Numbered from the stretch's first letter, positions 52,510 through 62,358 are shown. The stretch: 64,000 nucleotides of DNA from an uncultured Ulvibacter sp. (GCA_943789105.1 CALSSW010000002.1:62001-126000), one strand, 5' to 3'. The notes: generated by a model from the letters alone, not told the origin. Numbers and translations are program-made.

Positions 52510-53463
52510 ATGTTAAACGTAACTATAAAAGATTTTTCTTACCCAAACACACCTGAGGTGTTGATACTAAAAGACATCGTATTTTCCTTAAAAGAGGGAG
52601 AGCATTTGGTGGTTTTAGGAGAGAGTGGCTGCGGAAAATCTACCCTGCTACACTTAATTTACGGGCTATTACATTTAGAAAATGGCCAGTTGTTTTGGAA
52701 AGAAAAACAGCTATTGGGGCCCCAACACAATCTTGTGCCTGGGGAGCTTGCCATGAAATTAGTCACTCAAGAATTTAATGTAATGCCATATACTTCTGTT
52801 GCAGAAAATATCGCCACGCACCTAAAACGAAATAACAAAGAACAAGACGCAGCTCGTGTAGATGAGCTGTTAGAAGTGGTGGCGCTCACTGGTCATAAAA
52901 AAACGAAGGTGAAGAACCTCAGCGGAGGTCAAAAGCAGAGAGTTGCGCTTGCAAAAGCACTTGCAAACAAACCAGAAGTCATTCTTTTAGACGAGCCATT
53001 TAGTAATATAGATACCTTTAGAAAAAACAAACTACGCCGTAATTTATACGGTTATTTAAAAGACAATACTATTACCTGTATTACCGCAACCCATGATAGT
53101 GATGAGGCACTAGGTTTTGCAGACACTATACTTATGCTGCGCGATGGAAACATAGAGATGATGGGAAGTCCGCAGGAAATTATCTCAAATCTTAAAACGC
53201 CTTACCAGGCTGGTTTTTTTGGTTCTGGGTCTGTAATTGATACTTGTCTTTTTAAAGGGGTTAAAAAAGGAGGGATGCAAACAGTGTTGCCTCATAAGTT
53301 AAAAATCTCAAAAACACCTACCACTGTTTATGGTATGGTTTTAAAACAATACTTTAAAGGTCATTTCTATGAGGTAGAAGTAGATACGCCACAAGGTGTT
53401 TTATTTTTAAATCATCCCACAAAACTAGAAGAAAAAACAAAGGTGTATATAGATTTGGTGTAA
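52510..53463 (+). CDS. Orphan ABC transporter ATP-binding protein
   Basis: 317 residues from the ATG at 52510 (MLNVTIKDFSYPN). Walker A is GESGCGKST, the signature motif LSGGQKQRVALAKAL, Walker B VILLDEPFSNID, and the H-loop ATHDSDEAL. The C-terminal ~90 residues (from about VIDTCLFKGVKKGG) resemble a TOBE-like regulatory domain, as in PotA/CysA-type importers. No permease or binding protein gene is in the neighbourhood, so the partner is unknown. It is convergent with the HupE-like gene. Confidence 0.88.
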   Translation: MLNVTIKDFSYPNTPEVLILKDIVFSLKEGEHLVVLGESGCGKSTLLHLIYGLLHLENGQLFWKEKQLLGPQHNLVPGELAMKLVTQEFNVMPYTSVAENIATHLKRNNKEQDAARVDELLEVVALTGHKKTKVKNLSGGQKQRVALAKALANKPEVILLDEPFSNIDTFRKNKLRRNLYGYLKDNTITCITATHDSDEALGFADTILMLRDGNIEMMGSPQEIISNLKTPYQAGFFGSGSVIDTCLFKGVKKGGMQTVLPHKLKISKTPTTVYGMVLKQYFKGHFYEVEVDTPQGVLFLNHPTKLEEKTKVYIDLV

Positions 53464-53490
53464 AGCTTGACGGCTGAATAATCTTTGTTT

Positions 53491-54069
53491 TTAAAGCAGA
53501 TCCCACACAATTTTTAATGCAAAAACTATTAGTAGTATTGAGCATGCTATGATAATATGATCGTGTTTTAGTTTTTTAAAACAACGTAATACTATCTGTA
53601 TAGCGGCCAAAAACACACCCACAATTAAAAGTTGACCTATCTCAATTCCTATATTAAAGCCCAAGAGAGATGCTAATAAATTATCACCTTCAAAAAAGGC
53701 CATTTTTAGAAAATTTGAAAATGCCAAACCATGAATACAGCCAAAGACTAAGACCATAATGTATAATAGTTGGTAATTAACTTGAGTGGGCTTATACACT
53801 TTAAATAAATTATTTATACACGTTATAATAATTGTAATGGGTATCAACTGCTCTATAATATCGCGCTGCAAGTTAAGGACATCATAGACAGAAAGCACTA
53901 GAGTAATACTGTGCCCTAGGGTGAAGGCCGTTATAAGCAGCGCTAGTTTTTTCCAATGAGAAAGACTAAAAAAAACCGTAATAGCTAGTATAAAAAGCAG
54001 GTGGTCAATGCCGTCTATGTCTAAAATATGTGATAGTCCTTGTTTAAAAAAAAGTACAAATGCCTGCAT
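53491..54069 (-). CDS. HupE/UreJ-like membrane protein
   Basis: 192 residues with about six or seven hydrophobic helices. The N-terminal segment FKQGLSHILDIDGIDHLLFILA carries the HupE/UreJ motif with conserved G, H and D (GIDHLLF), and a later segment is HSITLVLS in the second helix and FGCIHGLAFSNFL in the fourth. These proteins are proposed nickel or metal transporters. No urease or hydrogenase genes are nearby, so the role here is unclear. It starts on the last base of the upstream GreA/B-like gene (TAATG overlap), showing translational coupling. Confidence 0.85.
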   Translation of the reverse strand: MQAFVLFFKQGLSHILDIDGIDHLLFILAITVFFSLSHWKKLALLITAFTLGHSITLVLSVYDVLNLQRDIIEQLIPITIIITCINNLFKVYKPTQVNYQLLYIMVLVFGCIHGLAFSNFLKMAFFEGDNLLASLLGFNIGIEIGQLLIVGVFLAAIQIVLRCFKKLKHDHIIIACSILLIVFALKIVWDLL

Positions 54070-54527
54070 TACTCAATCGTTTTAATTGTATAGGTGGTCT
54101 TTCTAAAACAAAAGGTGTCCCCCTCTTTTTTTCCAAAAAGCAATTTACCAATTGGTGTTTGTAGGCCAATACAATAGTAAAGCGTTTTTTGGTGGGTCAC
54201 AACACCCAGGGAGATACTTAAAAAAAACAGGCCATTATTGGTAGTCACCAAACTTCCTAGATGAGCATGAGTTGCTGTTTTTGTAAGATTAATTTTATGA
54301 AGGGTTTCAAGGGTTTTCTCAATTTCTACCAACCGCTCACCAGCTTGCTCTCTGTCTAGTTGCAACATTGCTCTTGTGGTCTGGTGCTTATCTCCAGCGC
54401 TGCTTTTTGTGTCATCATCTAAAGACGCAACAATACTCTTAATTTTATCTTGAACAATGCTATACTTCTGCATTATTTGCTGTTCACAAGATAGCAGTAA
54501 GTGTTCTTTGATTTTTTTTGAGCTCAT
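54069..54527 (-). CDS. GreA/GreB-like coiled-coil and FKBP-like protein
   Basis: 152 residues. The N-terminal ~90 residues are charged and helical, with SSAGDKHQTTRAMLQLDREQ, a segment of the Bacteroidetes Gre-like family. The C-terminal domain (VVTHQKTLYYCIGLQTPIGKLLFGKK) resembles the FKBP-like domain of GreA, with SPIGKALLGKK-type motif in the Gre family. It could act at the RNA polymerase secondary channel, but the two acidic residues at the coiled-coil tip of real GreA are not certain here. Similar proteins are sometimes misnamed 3-oxoacyl-ACP synthase. Coupled with the HupE-like gene. Confidence 0.7.
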   Translation of the reverse strand: MSSKKIKEHLLLSCEQQIMQKYSIVQDKIKSIVASLDDDTKSSAGDKHQTTRAMLQLDREQAGERLVEIEKTLETLHKINLTKTATHAHLGSLVTTNNGLFFLSISLGVVTHQKTLYYCIGLQTPIGKLLFGKKEGDTFCFRKTTYTIKTIE

Positions 54528-54545
54528 TACTGTTAATTTAAGTAA

Positions 54546-55676
54546 CTAGAGTTGTTCTTTTTTTGATGAAAGTTCTGCCAACTCTTTACCAATAATGCTT
54601 CCTATAGCAACACCCATACCACCTAAACGTACACCACAATATACATTAGGGTGTATTTGCTTTACAATGGGCTTTTTTTGGCTTCCAACCCCCATAATCC
54701 CACTCCAACGAGTGTCTATCTCGAAAGGAGTTTGAGGTAATATCGTGGTGGTAAGGAGTTGTTCTAGCTTGTTTTGTATTATTGGGGTGAGTCCTGTTTG
54801 AGAGGTGTTTTCTTTGTCAAAATCAAGGTTTCTAGCACCACCAAATAAAATTCTATCATCAATATTTCTAAAATAATAATAGCCGCAATCAAGATGAAAA
54901 GTGCCTTTAATGGCTAAGTCTTTAATGGGCTTTGTGATGAGCACTTGCGCTCTTGCCGGTTGCACCTCTTCTTGGAGCAACTCCTTGGCAAAGCCGTTGG
55001 TGGCAATACATATGTTTTTCACCTCAACAGTTAGGGAGTCTATGGTAAGCACTGGCAATGTGCCTTTTTGTGATATGGCCGTTACCGGTGCGTTGTTTAG
55101 TATTAAAACCCCTTTTGAGGTAACCTTTTCTAGTAATGCCGTCATCATCTTACCGGTATCGAGTTGTCCTTCAAATTTGTTAAAAATAGCTTTAGGGGCA
55201 ACTTTTTCAAAGCCAAATGGTGTGTCAACCACAGAAAACACATTAGCATTAAAAATGGGAAACAGCAGCTCATTGATGGTGTCTAGGTTTTTAAAACATG
55301 TGTCAAAAACAGCGCTATCTGTATCTGGAAAAAGCTCATATCCTCCAAGCTGGGTATAAGCAATGCGCTGATCTGTTAGGGTAGCTCTTAGAGTCGATAG
55401 GCCCTTAAGACGCGCAGAAATAAGCGCAACTACCTCACTTGGAGTGTGTGTTTCAAGGTCCTGTAGTATTTCAGACATGCTACCAAAACATGCAAAACCT
55501 GCGTTTTTGGTGCTAGCTCCGCTGGGCAAGATTCCTTTTTCAAACACCGCAATTTTAGCCTGTGGATGAAGCGCTCTTAATTCTAAAGCACAGCTTAGAC
55601 CAACAATCCCGCTGCCAATAATAGCAAAGTCTATACTAGTAAACCATGAGGTGTGTTCCCAATAGGATAGATTCAT
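54546..55676 (-). CDS. FAD-dependent oxidoreductase (DAO family)
   Basis: 376 residues. The N-terminal dinucleotide-binding fold is DFAIIGSGIVGLSCALEL, with the conserved glutamate in AVFEKG and the STKNAGFACFG loop typical of D-amino-acid oxidase/glycine oxidase-like proteins. RILFGGARN and VYCGVRLGGMGVAIGS form the C-terminal FAD site. It probably oxidises an amino acid or amine; the substrate is unknown. It precedes the Gre-like and HupE-like genes on the same strand (18 bases to the Gre-like gene), so the three may be one transcript. Confidence 0.88.
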   Translation of the reverse strand: MNLSYWEHTSWFTSIDFAIIGSGIVGLSCALELRALHPQAKIAVFEKGILPSGASTKNAGFACFGSMSEILQDLETHTPSEVVALISARLKGLSTLRATLTDQRIAYTQLGGYELFPDTDSAVFDTCFKNLDTINELLFPIFNANVFSVVDTPFGFEKVAPKAIFNKFEGQLDTGKMMTALLEKVTSKGVLILNNAPVTAISQKGTLPVLTIDSLTVEVKNICIATNGFAKELLQEEVQPARAQVLITKPIKDLAIKGTFHLDCGYYYFRNIDDRILFGGARNLDFDKENTSQTGLTPIIQNKLEQLLTTTILPQTPFEIDTRWSGIMGVGSQKKPIVKQIHPNVYCGVRLGGMGVAIGSIIGKELAELSSKKEQL

Positions 55677-55742
55677 AAATAGTATTATATTTAAGCCTAT
55701 TTGCTTGAAGCAATTTGCTTTTATAAATTTAATTACATTCTG

Positions 55743-58700
55743 ATGAAAACCAACTACAGATTATTACTTGTTTTTATTTTATTCTCTTTTTTGTCATTTT
55801 CTCAACAGCCCGGAGATGAAATCGAAATACAAACCATAGAATTTGATGGATATCCTGTTGGAGAGGGCTGGCTTGCCCCAAGAGAGGGATATTTTGATTT
55901 TACCTCCTTGGAAGGACTTGACTTTGAAAAAGTATATATTAAATATAAACTAAAGTGTGACCCAACTCAAAATCCAAATTGTGGAGAATGGGACTACCTC
56001 TCCTACCTAAAAGTTATTGAACATACCGGCAAAGGGCTTCATCCCAGCTACTATATTGGTGGAAGCGGTGGGTTAACACCAGATACATTTTCTTACATGA
56101 ACAATACCGCTTGGAGCTACTCCCCAAGGTATGAACAAACCATCGTTTTTGATGACCCTTCTGCCCTTGATGACTACCAGGTGGGTGATGGAACACAAGA
56201 GGTTCAAGATCCTTTTAACGCCTCTTTGGAAGACTCTCAGGTGCAGTATTTATTTAGGCAGTCTGAGCTGGTGGCCTCTGGATTAACTCCGGGAGAGATT
56301 ACAGGAATGCAATTTAATATTCTTGATACTGGCGGAGAAATGCAGCACCTTAGAATTGGTCTAAAGACTACCACACAAAACGAATTACAAGAAAATGAGA
56401 TAATTACAGATTTTGTTGAGGTGTTTGCTAAAGATTTGGCCTTTAGTGATACAGGCTGGCAGCATATTGATTTTTCTTCATTTTTTAATTGGGATGGGGT
56501 TTCAAATATATTAGTTGAGGTTGCCTTTACAGGAAAAGAAGGGGCAAGTGCGGTTTCTTTAAGTGGAAGTGACTACTCCTGGGGTTGTGCATCACAGGCG
56601 GCAACTACAGACGCTTATTTTAATTTTAATGGGCCAGATAAACTAGAGGTTCCTACCACAAACCTAACAGAGATAGAAAATGAGATTACGATTTCTTTTT
56701 GGCTTAACGGAAATGGAGAGCAGCCCCAAAACGACAGTGTTTTTGATGTCCATGACCAAGACGGAAACAGAGTTTTAAACATACATCTCCCTTGGAGCAA
56801 CCAAAGAGTATATTGGGATGCAGGAGATGCAACAGGGTATGACCGTATAGACAAACAGGTTGATGATATTGATCAGTACAAAAATGTTTGGAATCATTGG
56901 GCCTTCACTAAAAATGCAACTACTGGTGTGATGAACATATACCTCAACGCAGAGCTTTGGCATACCGGAACAGGGCTTAATAGGGCCATAGGGACTATCG
57001 CTGATTTTAATCTTGGCAGAGGGCAGTGGAATGCAGATAATTTTTATGATGGCAAACTGGATGATTTCCAGATTTGGTCTACAGAGCTAGACCCTGCAAC
57101 TATTGTCAACTGGATGCACAAGGATATTGACGCAACTCATCCTAACTATTCAGCATTAGAAGTAAATTACAAGTTTAATCAAGTCACTACAAATTATGAG
57201 ACTCTTGAGGGGGTCTTAGCCCAGCAAACACCGCTTTATGGAATTCCTCAATTAAAAAGTTATAATGGCAAGCATTTTAAAAACTTTACCCCCTCTACAA
57301 CAAGACCCAACGTAAAATTTAATCGCAATACTTCTACCTATACTGTAAATACAGCGCTTGTTATAGACTCCATAGCCAAAGGAAAAGTAATGGTAGAAAA
57401 ATACGTGCAAGAAGTGGCTGGAGAAATTCCTGTTTTGGATGAAACTCTTTATGTAAACCCAACCTATTATAACAATTACCAGTATGATGCCAATTTGGTT
57501 GCCACAGACTCTACGGCTGTAGCTGCAGATAATACTCTTATATTAGAACAAATTGAGTATAACACCACAGTCCCTGGAGAAGAGGTCCTTGTGCCTTGGG
57601 AGATTGGCCGTTATATAACGCCCTACGGAAATGGCCTCTCATTGGGCGATGATGGCTGGACATGGATTTTTGATGTTACAGATTTTCAGCACCTTTTTCA
57701 AGGAGATGATGTACATATTCAGGCCGGTAACTTTCAAGAACTACTTGATATGAAGGTTGTCTTTAAAGTGGGCACCCCACCTAGAGAACTCCTGGGCATT
57801 CATAGTTTGTATTCTGGTAATTATAGTTTAAACACCTTCGATGATGTGGTTATTAACACCACAGTGCCTCTCAACCCAGAAGCAGAGATGTTTTCTGTAA
57901 AATCAACCCTAACAGGACATGATTTTGGATCTGGTAATAATTGTGGTGAGTTTTGTAACAATACCCATAAAGTACTTGTAAATGGTGTCGAGCAATATAG
58001 CTGGCAAATTATGCAAGAATGTGGAGAAAACCCACTCTACCCTCAAGGTGGAACTTGGATGTACGATAGGGCTGGTTGGTGTCCAGGAGCTCCAGCAACG
58101 GTGCAAAACCTGGATGTTACTCCGTTTATTAATGTTGGTGTAGACACCACAACAGACATAGATTACAACATAGATCAAGACCCTTATGGAAACTATGTTA
58201 CAGAAATCTTTTTTGTAGAATATGGCGCTCCAAATTTTAGTAATGACGCGGCTTTAGAAGAAATTATTGCTCCTAATATTTTTAAACTCAATACCAGGTT
58301 CAACCCAACCTGTGGCGAGCCTGTTATTAGAATAAAAAACAATGGAGAAAACCCATTAGAGTCTGTAACGGTGACCTATGGGGTTCAAGGAGAGGCGCCT
58401 TACAGCTATACTTGGACAGGAAATTTAGCGTTTTTAGAACAACAGATAATCACGCTTCCTGCCATTGAAGTTGGTAGTTACTACCAAGGAGCTACCTCTT
58501 TTGAGGTAAGTCTTGGCGAGCCTAATGGCAGCTCAGATCAATACGAGTTTAATAACAGTCTTACCTCAGAGTTTGAGCCCGCTCCAATTCATGAGGAACA
58601 AATGGTAATCGACTTTAAGACAAATAATCGTCCTTTTGAAAACAGCTACAAGGTGTTTGACACAGCCGGAAACGTTATGTTTGAAAGAGATTTTGATGAC

Positions 58701-59174
58701 TCAAACACAACACATACAGATCTAATTAATCTTCCACAGGGATGCTATGAGCTAGTGGTATATGATACTGGTGGTGACGGAATGAATAACTGGCCCTCAA
58801 ACCATGGTAACGGATTCATTCGTTTAAAAAACTTGAGCGGCTCTACGATCGTTTATCTTGAGCGTTGGTTTGGGGAGACTATAAAGTATCGCTTTAGAAA
58901 CGATGCTGCCCTAAGCTCTGAAGGCCAGCAAAGTAGTTTGTTTTCTGTTCATCCAAACCCTACAGACAATGCTTTTACGGTATCGCTTTTAAACTCGGGG
59001 GAGTCTTTCTCTATGGAAATTTTTAACATCACAGGCATGACAATCTATAAAGAGAAAGACATGGACCCTTCAAACAACACCGTGGATGTCTCTAGCTATA
59101 GTAGTGGCGTGTATTTAATTTACTTAAAAACCCAAAGTGGCGCTACACAGGTTAGGAAACTAATTGTTAATTAA
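55743..59174 (+). CDS. Large PNGase F-like T9SS protein with LamG-type insertion
   Basis: 1143 residues from the ATG at 55743 (MKTNYRLLLVFILFS), with signal peptide to about FSQQ. From memory of PNGase F, two parts align: residues ~72-90 (CGEWDYLSYL, D84 at the catalytic Asp) and ~620-800 (GRYITPYGNG; NCGEFC with E736; DRAGWCPGAP). Between these lies a ~500-residue insertion with a LamG/concanavalin-like domain near residues 295-480 (ISFWLNGNGEQ). The last ~75 residues are a T9SS sorting domain (SVHPNPTDNAF). It likely removes N-glycans from proteins outside the cell, but the third catalytic Glu of PNGase F is not evident at the expected AGNFQELLD position. Confidence 0.85.
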   Translation: MKTNYRLLLVFILFSFLSFSQQPGDEIEIQTIEFDGYPVGEGWLAPREGYFDFTSLEGLDFEKVYIKYKLKCDPTQNPNCGEWDYLSYLKVIEHTGKGLHPSYYIGGSGGLTPDTFSYMNNTAWSYSPRYEQTIVFDDPSALDDYQVGDGTQEVQDPFNASLEDSQVQYLFRQSELVASGLTPGEITGMQFNILDTGGEMQHLRIGLKTTTQNELQENEIITDFVEVFAKDLAFSDTGWQHIDFSSFFNWDGVSNILVEVAFTGKEGASAVSLSGSDYSWGCASQAATTDAYFNFNGPDKLEVPTTNLTEIENEITISFWLNGNGEQPQNDSVFDVHDQDGNRVLNIHLPWSNQRVYWDAGDATGYDRIDKQVDDIDQYKNVWNHWAFTKNATTGVMNIYLNAELWHTGTGLNRAIGTIADFNLGRGQWNADNFYDGKLDDFQIWSTELDPATIVNWMHKDIDATHPNYSALEVNYKFNQVTTNYETLEGVLAQQTPLYGIPQLKSYNGKHFKNFTPSTTRPNVKFNRNTSTYTVNTALVIDSIAKGKVMVEKYVQEVAGEIPVLDETLYVNPTYYNNYQYDANLVATDSTAVAADNTLILEQIEYNTTVPGEEVLVPWEIGRYITPYGNGLSLGDDGWTWIFDVTDFQHLFQGDDVHIQAGNFQELLDMKVVFKVGTPPRELLGIHSLYSGNYSLNTFDDVVINTTVPLNPEAEMFSVKSTLTGHDFGSGNNCGEFCNNTHKVLVNGVEQYSWQIMQECGENPLYPQGGTWMYDRAGWCPGAPATVQNLDVTPFINVGVDTTTDIDYNIDQDPYGNYVTEIFFVEYGAPNFSNDAALEEIIAPNIFKLNTRFNPTCGEPVIRIKNNGENPLESVTVTYGVQGEAPYSYTWTGNLAFLEQQIITLPAIEVGSYYQGATSFEVSLGEPNGSSDQYEFNNSLTSEFEPAPIHEEQMVIDFKTNNRPFENSYKVFDTAGNVMFERDFDDSNTTHTDLINLPQGCYELVVYDTGGDGMNNWPSNHGNGFIRLKNLSGSTIVYLERWFGETIKYRFRNDAALSSEGQQSSLFSVHPNPTDNAFTVSLLNSGESFSMEIFNITGMTIYKEKDMDPSNNTVDVSSYSSGVYLIYLKTQSGATQVRKLIVN

Positions 59175-59193
59175 TATTGACTATTGATGTCGT

Positions 59194-59234
59194 AAAAAAA
59201 GTGCTATCTAGAATTAGGTAGCACTTTTTTATTT
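59194..59234 (+). terminator. Terminator after the PNGase F-like gene
   Basis: AAAAAAAGTGCTATCTA, four-base loop, TAGGTAGCACTTTTTTATTT: good stem with flanking A and T runs, placed between two convergent genes (accC on the other strand). Confidence 0.85.
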
Positions 59235-59247
59235 AATCTTAAGTGGT

Positions 59248-60603
59248 TTATTCCTCCTCTTGAGGTTCATTCATTTTCCATGTATTCATAAATGCCGTGG
59301 TGTAATTACCAGAGACGTAATCTGGGTGGTCCATGAGTTGTCTGTGAAATGGTATGGTTGTTTTAATTCCTTCAATAACAAATTCATCTAGGGCGCGCTT
59401 CATTTTATTGATGGCTTCCTCACGTGATTGAGCAGTCGTAATCAGCTTAGCAATCATAGAGTCGTAGTTTGGTGGTATAGAATACCCTGCATATACGTGG
59501 GTATCTAGTCTAACCCCATGCCCGCCTGGTGCGTGCAGGGTCGTTATTTTTCCCGGAGAAGGTCTAAAGTCATTATAGGGGTCTTCTGCGTTGATACGAC
59601 ACTCAATTGAGTGTAGAGACGGAAAATAGTTTTTGCCAGAAATAAGTACCCCTGCAGCTACAAGAATTTGCTCACGAATTAAATCATGATCAACCACTTG
59701 TTCTGTAATAGGGTGCTCTACTTGAATACGCGTATTCATTTCCATGAAGTAGAAATTTCTGTGCTTATCTACTAAAAACTCAACGGTTCCTGCTCCTTCA
59801 TATTTTATGTATTCGGCGGCTTTTACAGCGGCCTCCCCCATATTTTTTCTGAGGGCATCAGTCATAAAAGGGCTTGGTGTTTCTTCCGTTAGTTTTTGGT
59901 GACGGCGCTGTACAGAACAATCTCGTTCACTAAGATGGCATGCATTTCCTTTGCTGTCTCCAAGAATTTGTATTTCTATATGGCGTGGCTCTTCAATTAG
60001 CTTTTCCATATACATGTCGTCGTTTCCAAAGGCTGCTTTGCTTTCTTGTCTGGCAGACTCCCAAGCATCTTGCAGCTCATCTGGTTTCCAAACGGCACGC
60101 ATTCCTTTTCCACCGCCGCCTGCGCTTGCCTTAAGCATCACTGGGTAGCCTGTTTTTTTAGCAACTTTAATACATGTTTTAAAATCTGGAATAACGCCTT
60201 CACTGCCTGGCACACAAGGTACCCCTGCAGCAATCATGGTTGATTTTGCATTTGCCTTATCACCCATTCTATCTATCATCTCTGGAGAAGCCCCAATAAA
60301 TTTAATGTTGTGTTCGTCACAAATTTTTGAAAACTTTGCGTTTTCAGAAAGAAATCCATATCCTGGATGAATTGCATCTGCGTTTGTAATTTCTGCCGCT
60401 GCAATAATGTTGCTAACTTTTAAGTAACTCTCACTACTTGGCGCTGGGCCAATACATACTGCTTCGTCAGCAAATTTTACATGTAAACTTTCTTCATCAG
60501 CTCTACTATAAACGGCCACTGTTTTAATGCCCATTTCTTTACAGGTGCGTATGATGCGAAGTGCTATTTCACCCCTATTGGCAATCAATATTTTTTTAAA
60601 CAT
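59248..60603 (-). CDS. accC: Acetyl-CoA carboxylase, biotin carboxylase subunit
   Basis: 451 residues. ATP-grasp enzyme that carboxylates biotin on Acc[21 protein letters not shown] at the N-terminus, the glycine-rich ATP loop [27 protein letters not shown], and [14 protein letters not shown] with [11 protein letters not shown] are family landmarks. It lies 81 bases after accB on the same strand and ends before a terminator. The transferase subunits are not in the window. Confidence 0.97.
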   Translation of the reverse strand: MFKKILIANRGEIALRIIRTCKEMGIKTVAVYSRADEESLHVKFADEAVCIGPAPSSESYLKVSNIIAAAEITNADAIHPGYGFLSENAKFSKICDEHNIKFIGASPEMIDRMGDKANAKSTMIAAGVPCVPGSEGVIPDFKTCIKVAKKTGYPVMLKASAGGGGKGMRAVWKPDELQDAWESARQESKAAFGNDDMYMEKLIEEPRHIEIQILGDSKGNACHLSERDCSVQRRHQKLTEETPSPFMTDALRKNMGEAAVKAAEYIKYEGAGTVEFLVDKHRNFYFMEMNTRIQVEHPITEQVVDHDLIREQILVAAGVLISGKNYFPSLHSIECRINAEDPYNDFRPSPGKITTLHAPGGHGVRLDTHVYAGYSIPPNYDSMIAKLITTAQSREEAINKMKRALDEFVIEGIKTTIPFHRQLMDHPDYVSGNYTTAFMNTWKMNEPQEEE

Positions 60604-60684
60604 ATCTCTTTTATTTAAACTTATAACTCACGGCTTTGTTTTCACAAAGGTTGTTAAAGCGCTATCTAAGATTTAAAATATAAA

Positions 60685-61152
60685 TTATGATGGGTCTACT
60701 AAAAATAGTGGCTGGTCAAACTCTACAGGAGAGGCATCATCAACCAATACTTTTACAATTTTACCAGAGACTTCACTCTCTATCTCGTTAAAAAGTTTCA
60801 TGGCCTCGATAACACATAAAACATCTCCCTCACCAATAACAGTCCCTACCTCAACAAACATAGGTTTGTCTGGGGATGGCTTGCGATAAAATGTCCCAAT
60901 AATTGGTGATTTTACAGTGATAAGATTAGATTCCTCTTTACTTTCTGGTGGGGTTTCTTCAACAGGGGCTGGGGCAGCAGGTGCTGGAGCAGTGGCTGCC
61001 ATCTGTGGCATTTGCTGTATAAAGGTTGTTTCACCTTTATTGTGCTCACCTGTTCTAATGGTAATTTTAACGTCTTCCATTTCAAGTTTTACCTCACTAG
61101 CGCCAGACTTAGTTACGAACTTGATTAAACTTTGAATGTCTTTTAATTCCAT
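60685..61152 (-). CDS. accB: Acetyl-CoA carboxylase, biotin carboxyl carrier protein
   Basis: 155 residues. The N-terminal part (IQSLIKFVTKSGASEVKLE) is the usual dimer/interaction domain, followed by a proline/alanine-rich linker (APAPAAPAPVEETPP). The biotinyl domain at the C-terminus has the biotin lysine in CVIEAMKLFNEIES. It carries carboxyl groups from AccC to the transferase. It is 30 bases after fabH and 81 before accC. Confidence 0.96.
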   Translation of the reverse strand: MELKDIQSLIKFVTKSGASEVKLEMEDVKITIRTGEHNKGETTFIQQMPQMAATAPAPAAPAPVEETPPESKEESNLITVKSPIIGTFYRKPSPDKPMFVEVGTVIGEGDVLCVIEAMKLFNEIESEVSGKIVKVLVDDASPVEFDQPLFLVDPS

Positions 61153-61182
61153 AATATAATTGTTTGTTAATAGGTACTTGTT

Positions 61183-62184
61183 TTATTGTTTTGGATCATA
61201 GGCCCATTTTACATACATAGAGCCCCAGGTAAAGCCTCCGCCAAAAGCAGCAAAAACGATATTGTCTCCTTTTTTAAGTTGGTTTTCATAGTCAAACAAA
61301 CACAGGGGTAATGTCGCTGATGTGGTATTACCGTATCTGTGAATATTTAACATCACTTTATCTTGTGGCAAATTCATTCTTCTTGAAGTTGCGTCTATTA
61401 TTCTTTTATTGGCCTGGTGTGGTACTAGCCAGTTTACATCGTCACCTCTTAAGTTGTTTCGCTGCATTATTTTCTCTGAAACATCTGCCATTTTTGAAAC
61501 AGCAAATTTAAATACTGTTTTCCCATCTTGATAAACATAGTGCTCTTTGTCTACGATGGTTTGGTTTGATGGAGGCAAAATAGATCCCCCTGCGGCAATT
61601 TTAAGACTGTCTCTTCCAACACCATCAGAGCGTAATATTTCGTCTTGCACACCAAGTCCTTCTAGGTTGGGTTCAAACAAAACAGCTCCTGCACCGTCTC
61701 CAAAGATAATACATGTGGTGCGATCTGTATAATCTACAATCGAAGACATTTTATCTGCTCCAATAAGTAATACTTTTTTGTATCTGCCAGACTCTATATA
61801 TCTAGCTGCTGTAGACATCCCAAAAAGAAAGCCAGAACATGCAGCTGCTAGGTCATAAGAAAAAGCATTTACAGCGCCTATTTGTGAGGCTACATAAACA
61901 CCTGTTGAGGCAACGGGCATATCTGGTGTGGCAGTTGCCATAATCACCATGTCTATATCTTCTGGATTGATCTTGTTTTTGGAAAGCAGTTGCTCAGCTG
62001 CTTTTATGGCCATAAAGGAGGTTCCTTGACCTTGTTCTTTTAAGATGCGGCGCTCTTTGATTCCTGTTCTTGAGGTAATCCACTCATCGTTGGTGTCTAC
62101 CATTGTTGCCAGTATTTTGTTTGTTAAAACATACTCAGGAACATAGCCTCCAACAGCAGTAATTGCAGCAGTAATGGTACTCAT
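61183..62184 (-). CDS. fabH: Beta-ketoacyl-ACP synthase III
   Basis: 333 residues; starts fatty-acid synthesis by condensing an acyl-CoA with malonyl-ACP. The Cys-His-Asn triad is seen in DLAAACSGF (C116), VPHQANKRII and YGNTTSATLPL. The dimer-interface and CoA sites (SRTGIKERR) are normal. It follows rpmF across a terminator-like hairpin and precedes accB, an arrangement common in Bacteroidetes. Confidence 0.95.
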   Translation of the reverse strand: MSTITAAITAVGGYVPEYVLTNKILATMVDTNDEWITSRTGIKERRILKEQGQGTSFMAIKAAEQLLSKNKINPEDIDMVIMATATPDMPVASTGVYVASQIGAVNAFSYDLAAACSGFLFGMSTAARYIESGRYKKVLLIGADKMSSIVDYTDRTTCIIFGDGAGAVLFEPNLEGLGVQDEILRSDGVGRDSLKIAAGGSILPPSNQTIVDKEHYVYQDGKTVFKFAVSKMADVSEKIMQRNNLRGDDVNWLVPHQANKRIIDATSRRMNLPQDKVMLNIHRYGNTTSATLPLCLFDYENQLKKGDNIVFAAFGGGFTWGSMYVKWAYDPKQ

Positions 62185-62304
62185 AGAATTTGTTTAAATT
62201 CAGTAAAAAGAGTCAAAATCTCTCTAAAAAGCCCGAAAAATAGTCAATTTTAATCAAAAACAAGGCTTTTTTGATTTTTTTGATTTTTACTAATAGCTAA
62301 GAAA

Positions 62305-62332
62305 ACAAAAAACTCTCACAGGTTGTGAGAGT
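62305..62332 (-). terminator. Terminator after rpmF
   Basis: Minus strand ACTCTCACA, three-base loop, TGTGAGAGT then TTTTTTG, between rpmF and fabH. Genes downstream would need a separate promoter or read-through. Confidence 0.8.
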
Positions 62333-62358
62333 TCTCATTATATCACTTTTTATAAGCC

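Noticed and set aside
54069-54527. 3-oxoacyl-ACP synthase as the name for the Gre-like protein
   Set aside because: Such names occur for similar proteins, but there is no thiolase fold, active-site cysteine or adequate length.
62203-62300. T-rich and A-rich stretch upstream of fabH as a regulatory element
   Set aside because: Only simple AT-rich sequence with short TTTTTGAT repeats was seen; no inverted repeat or box clear enough to report.
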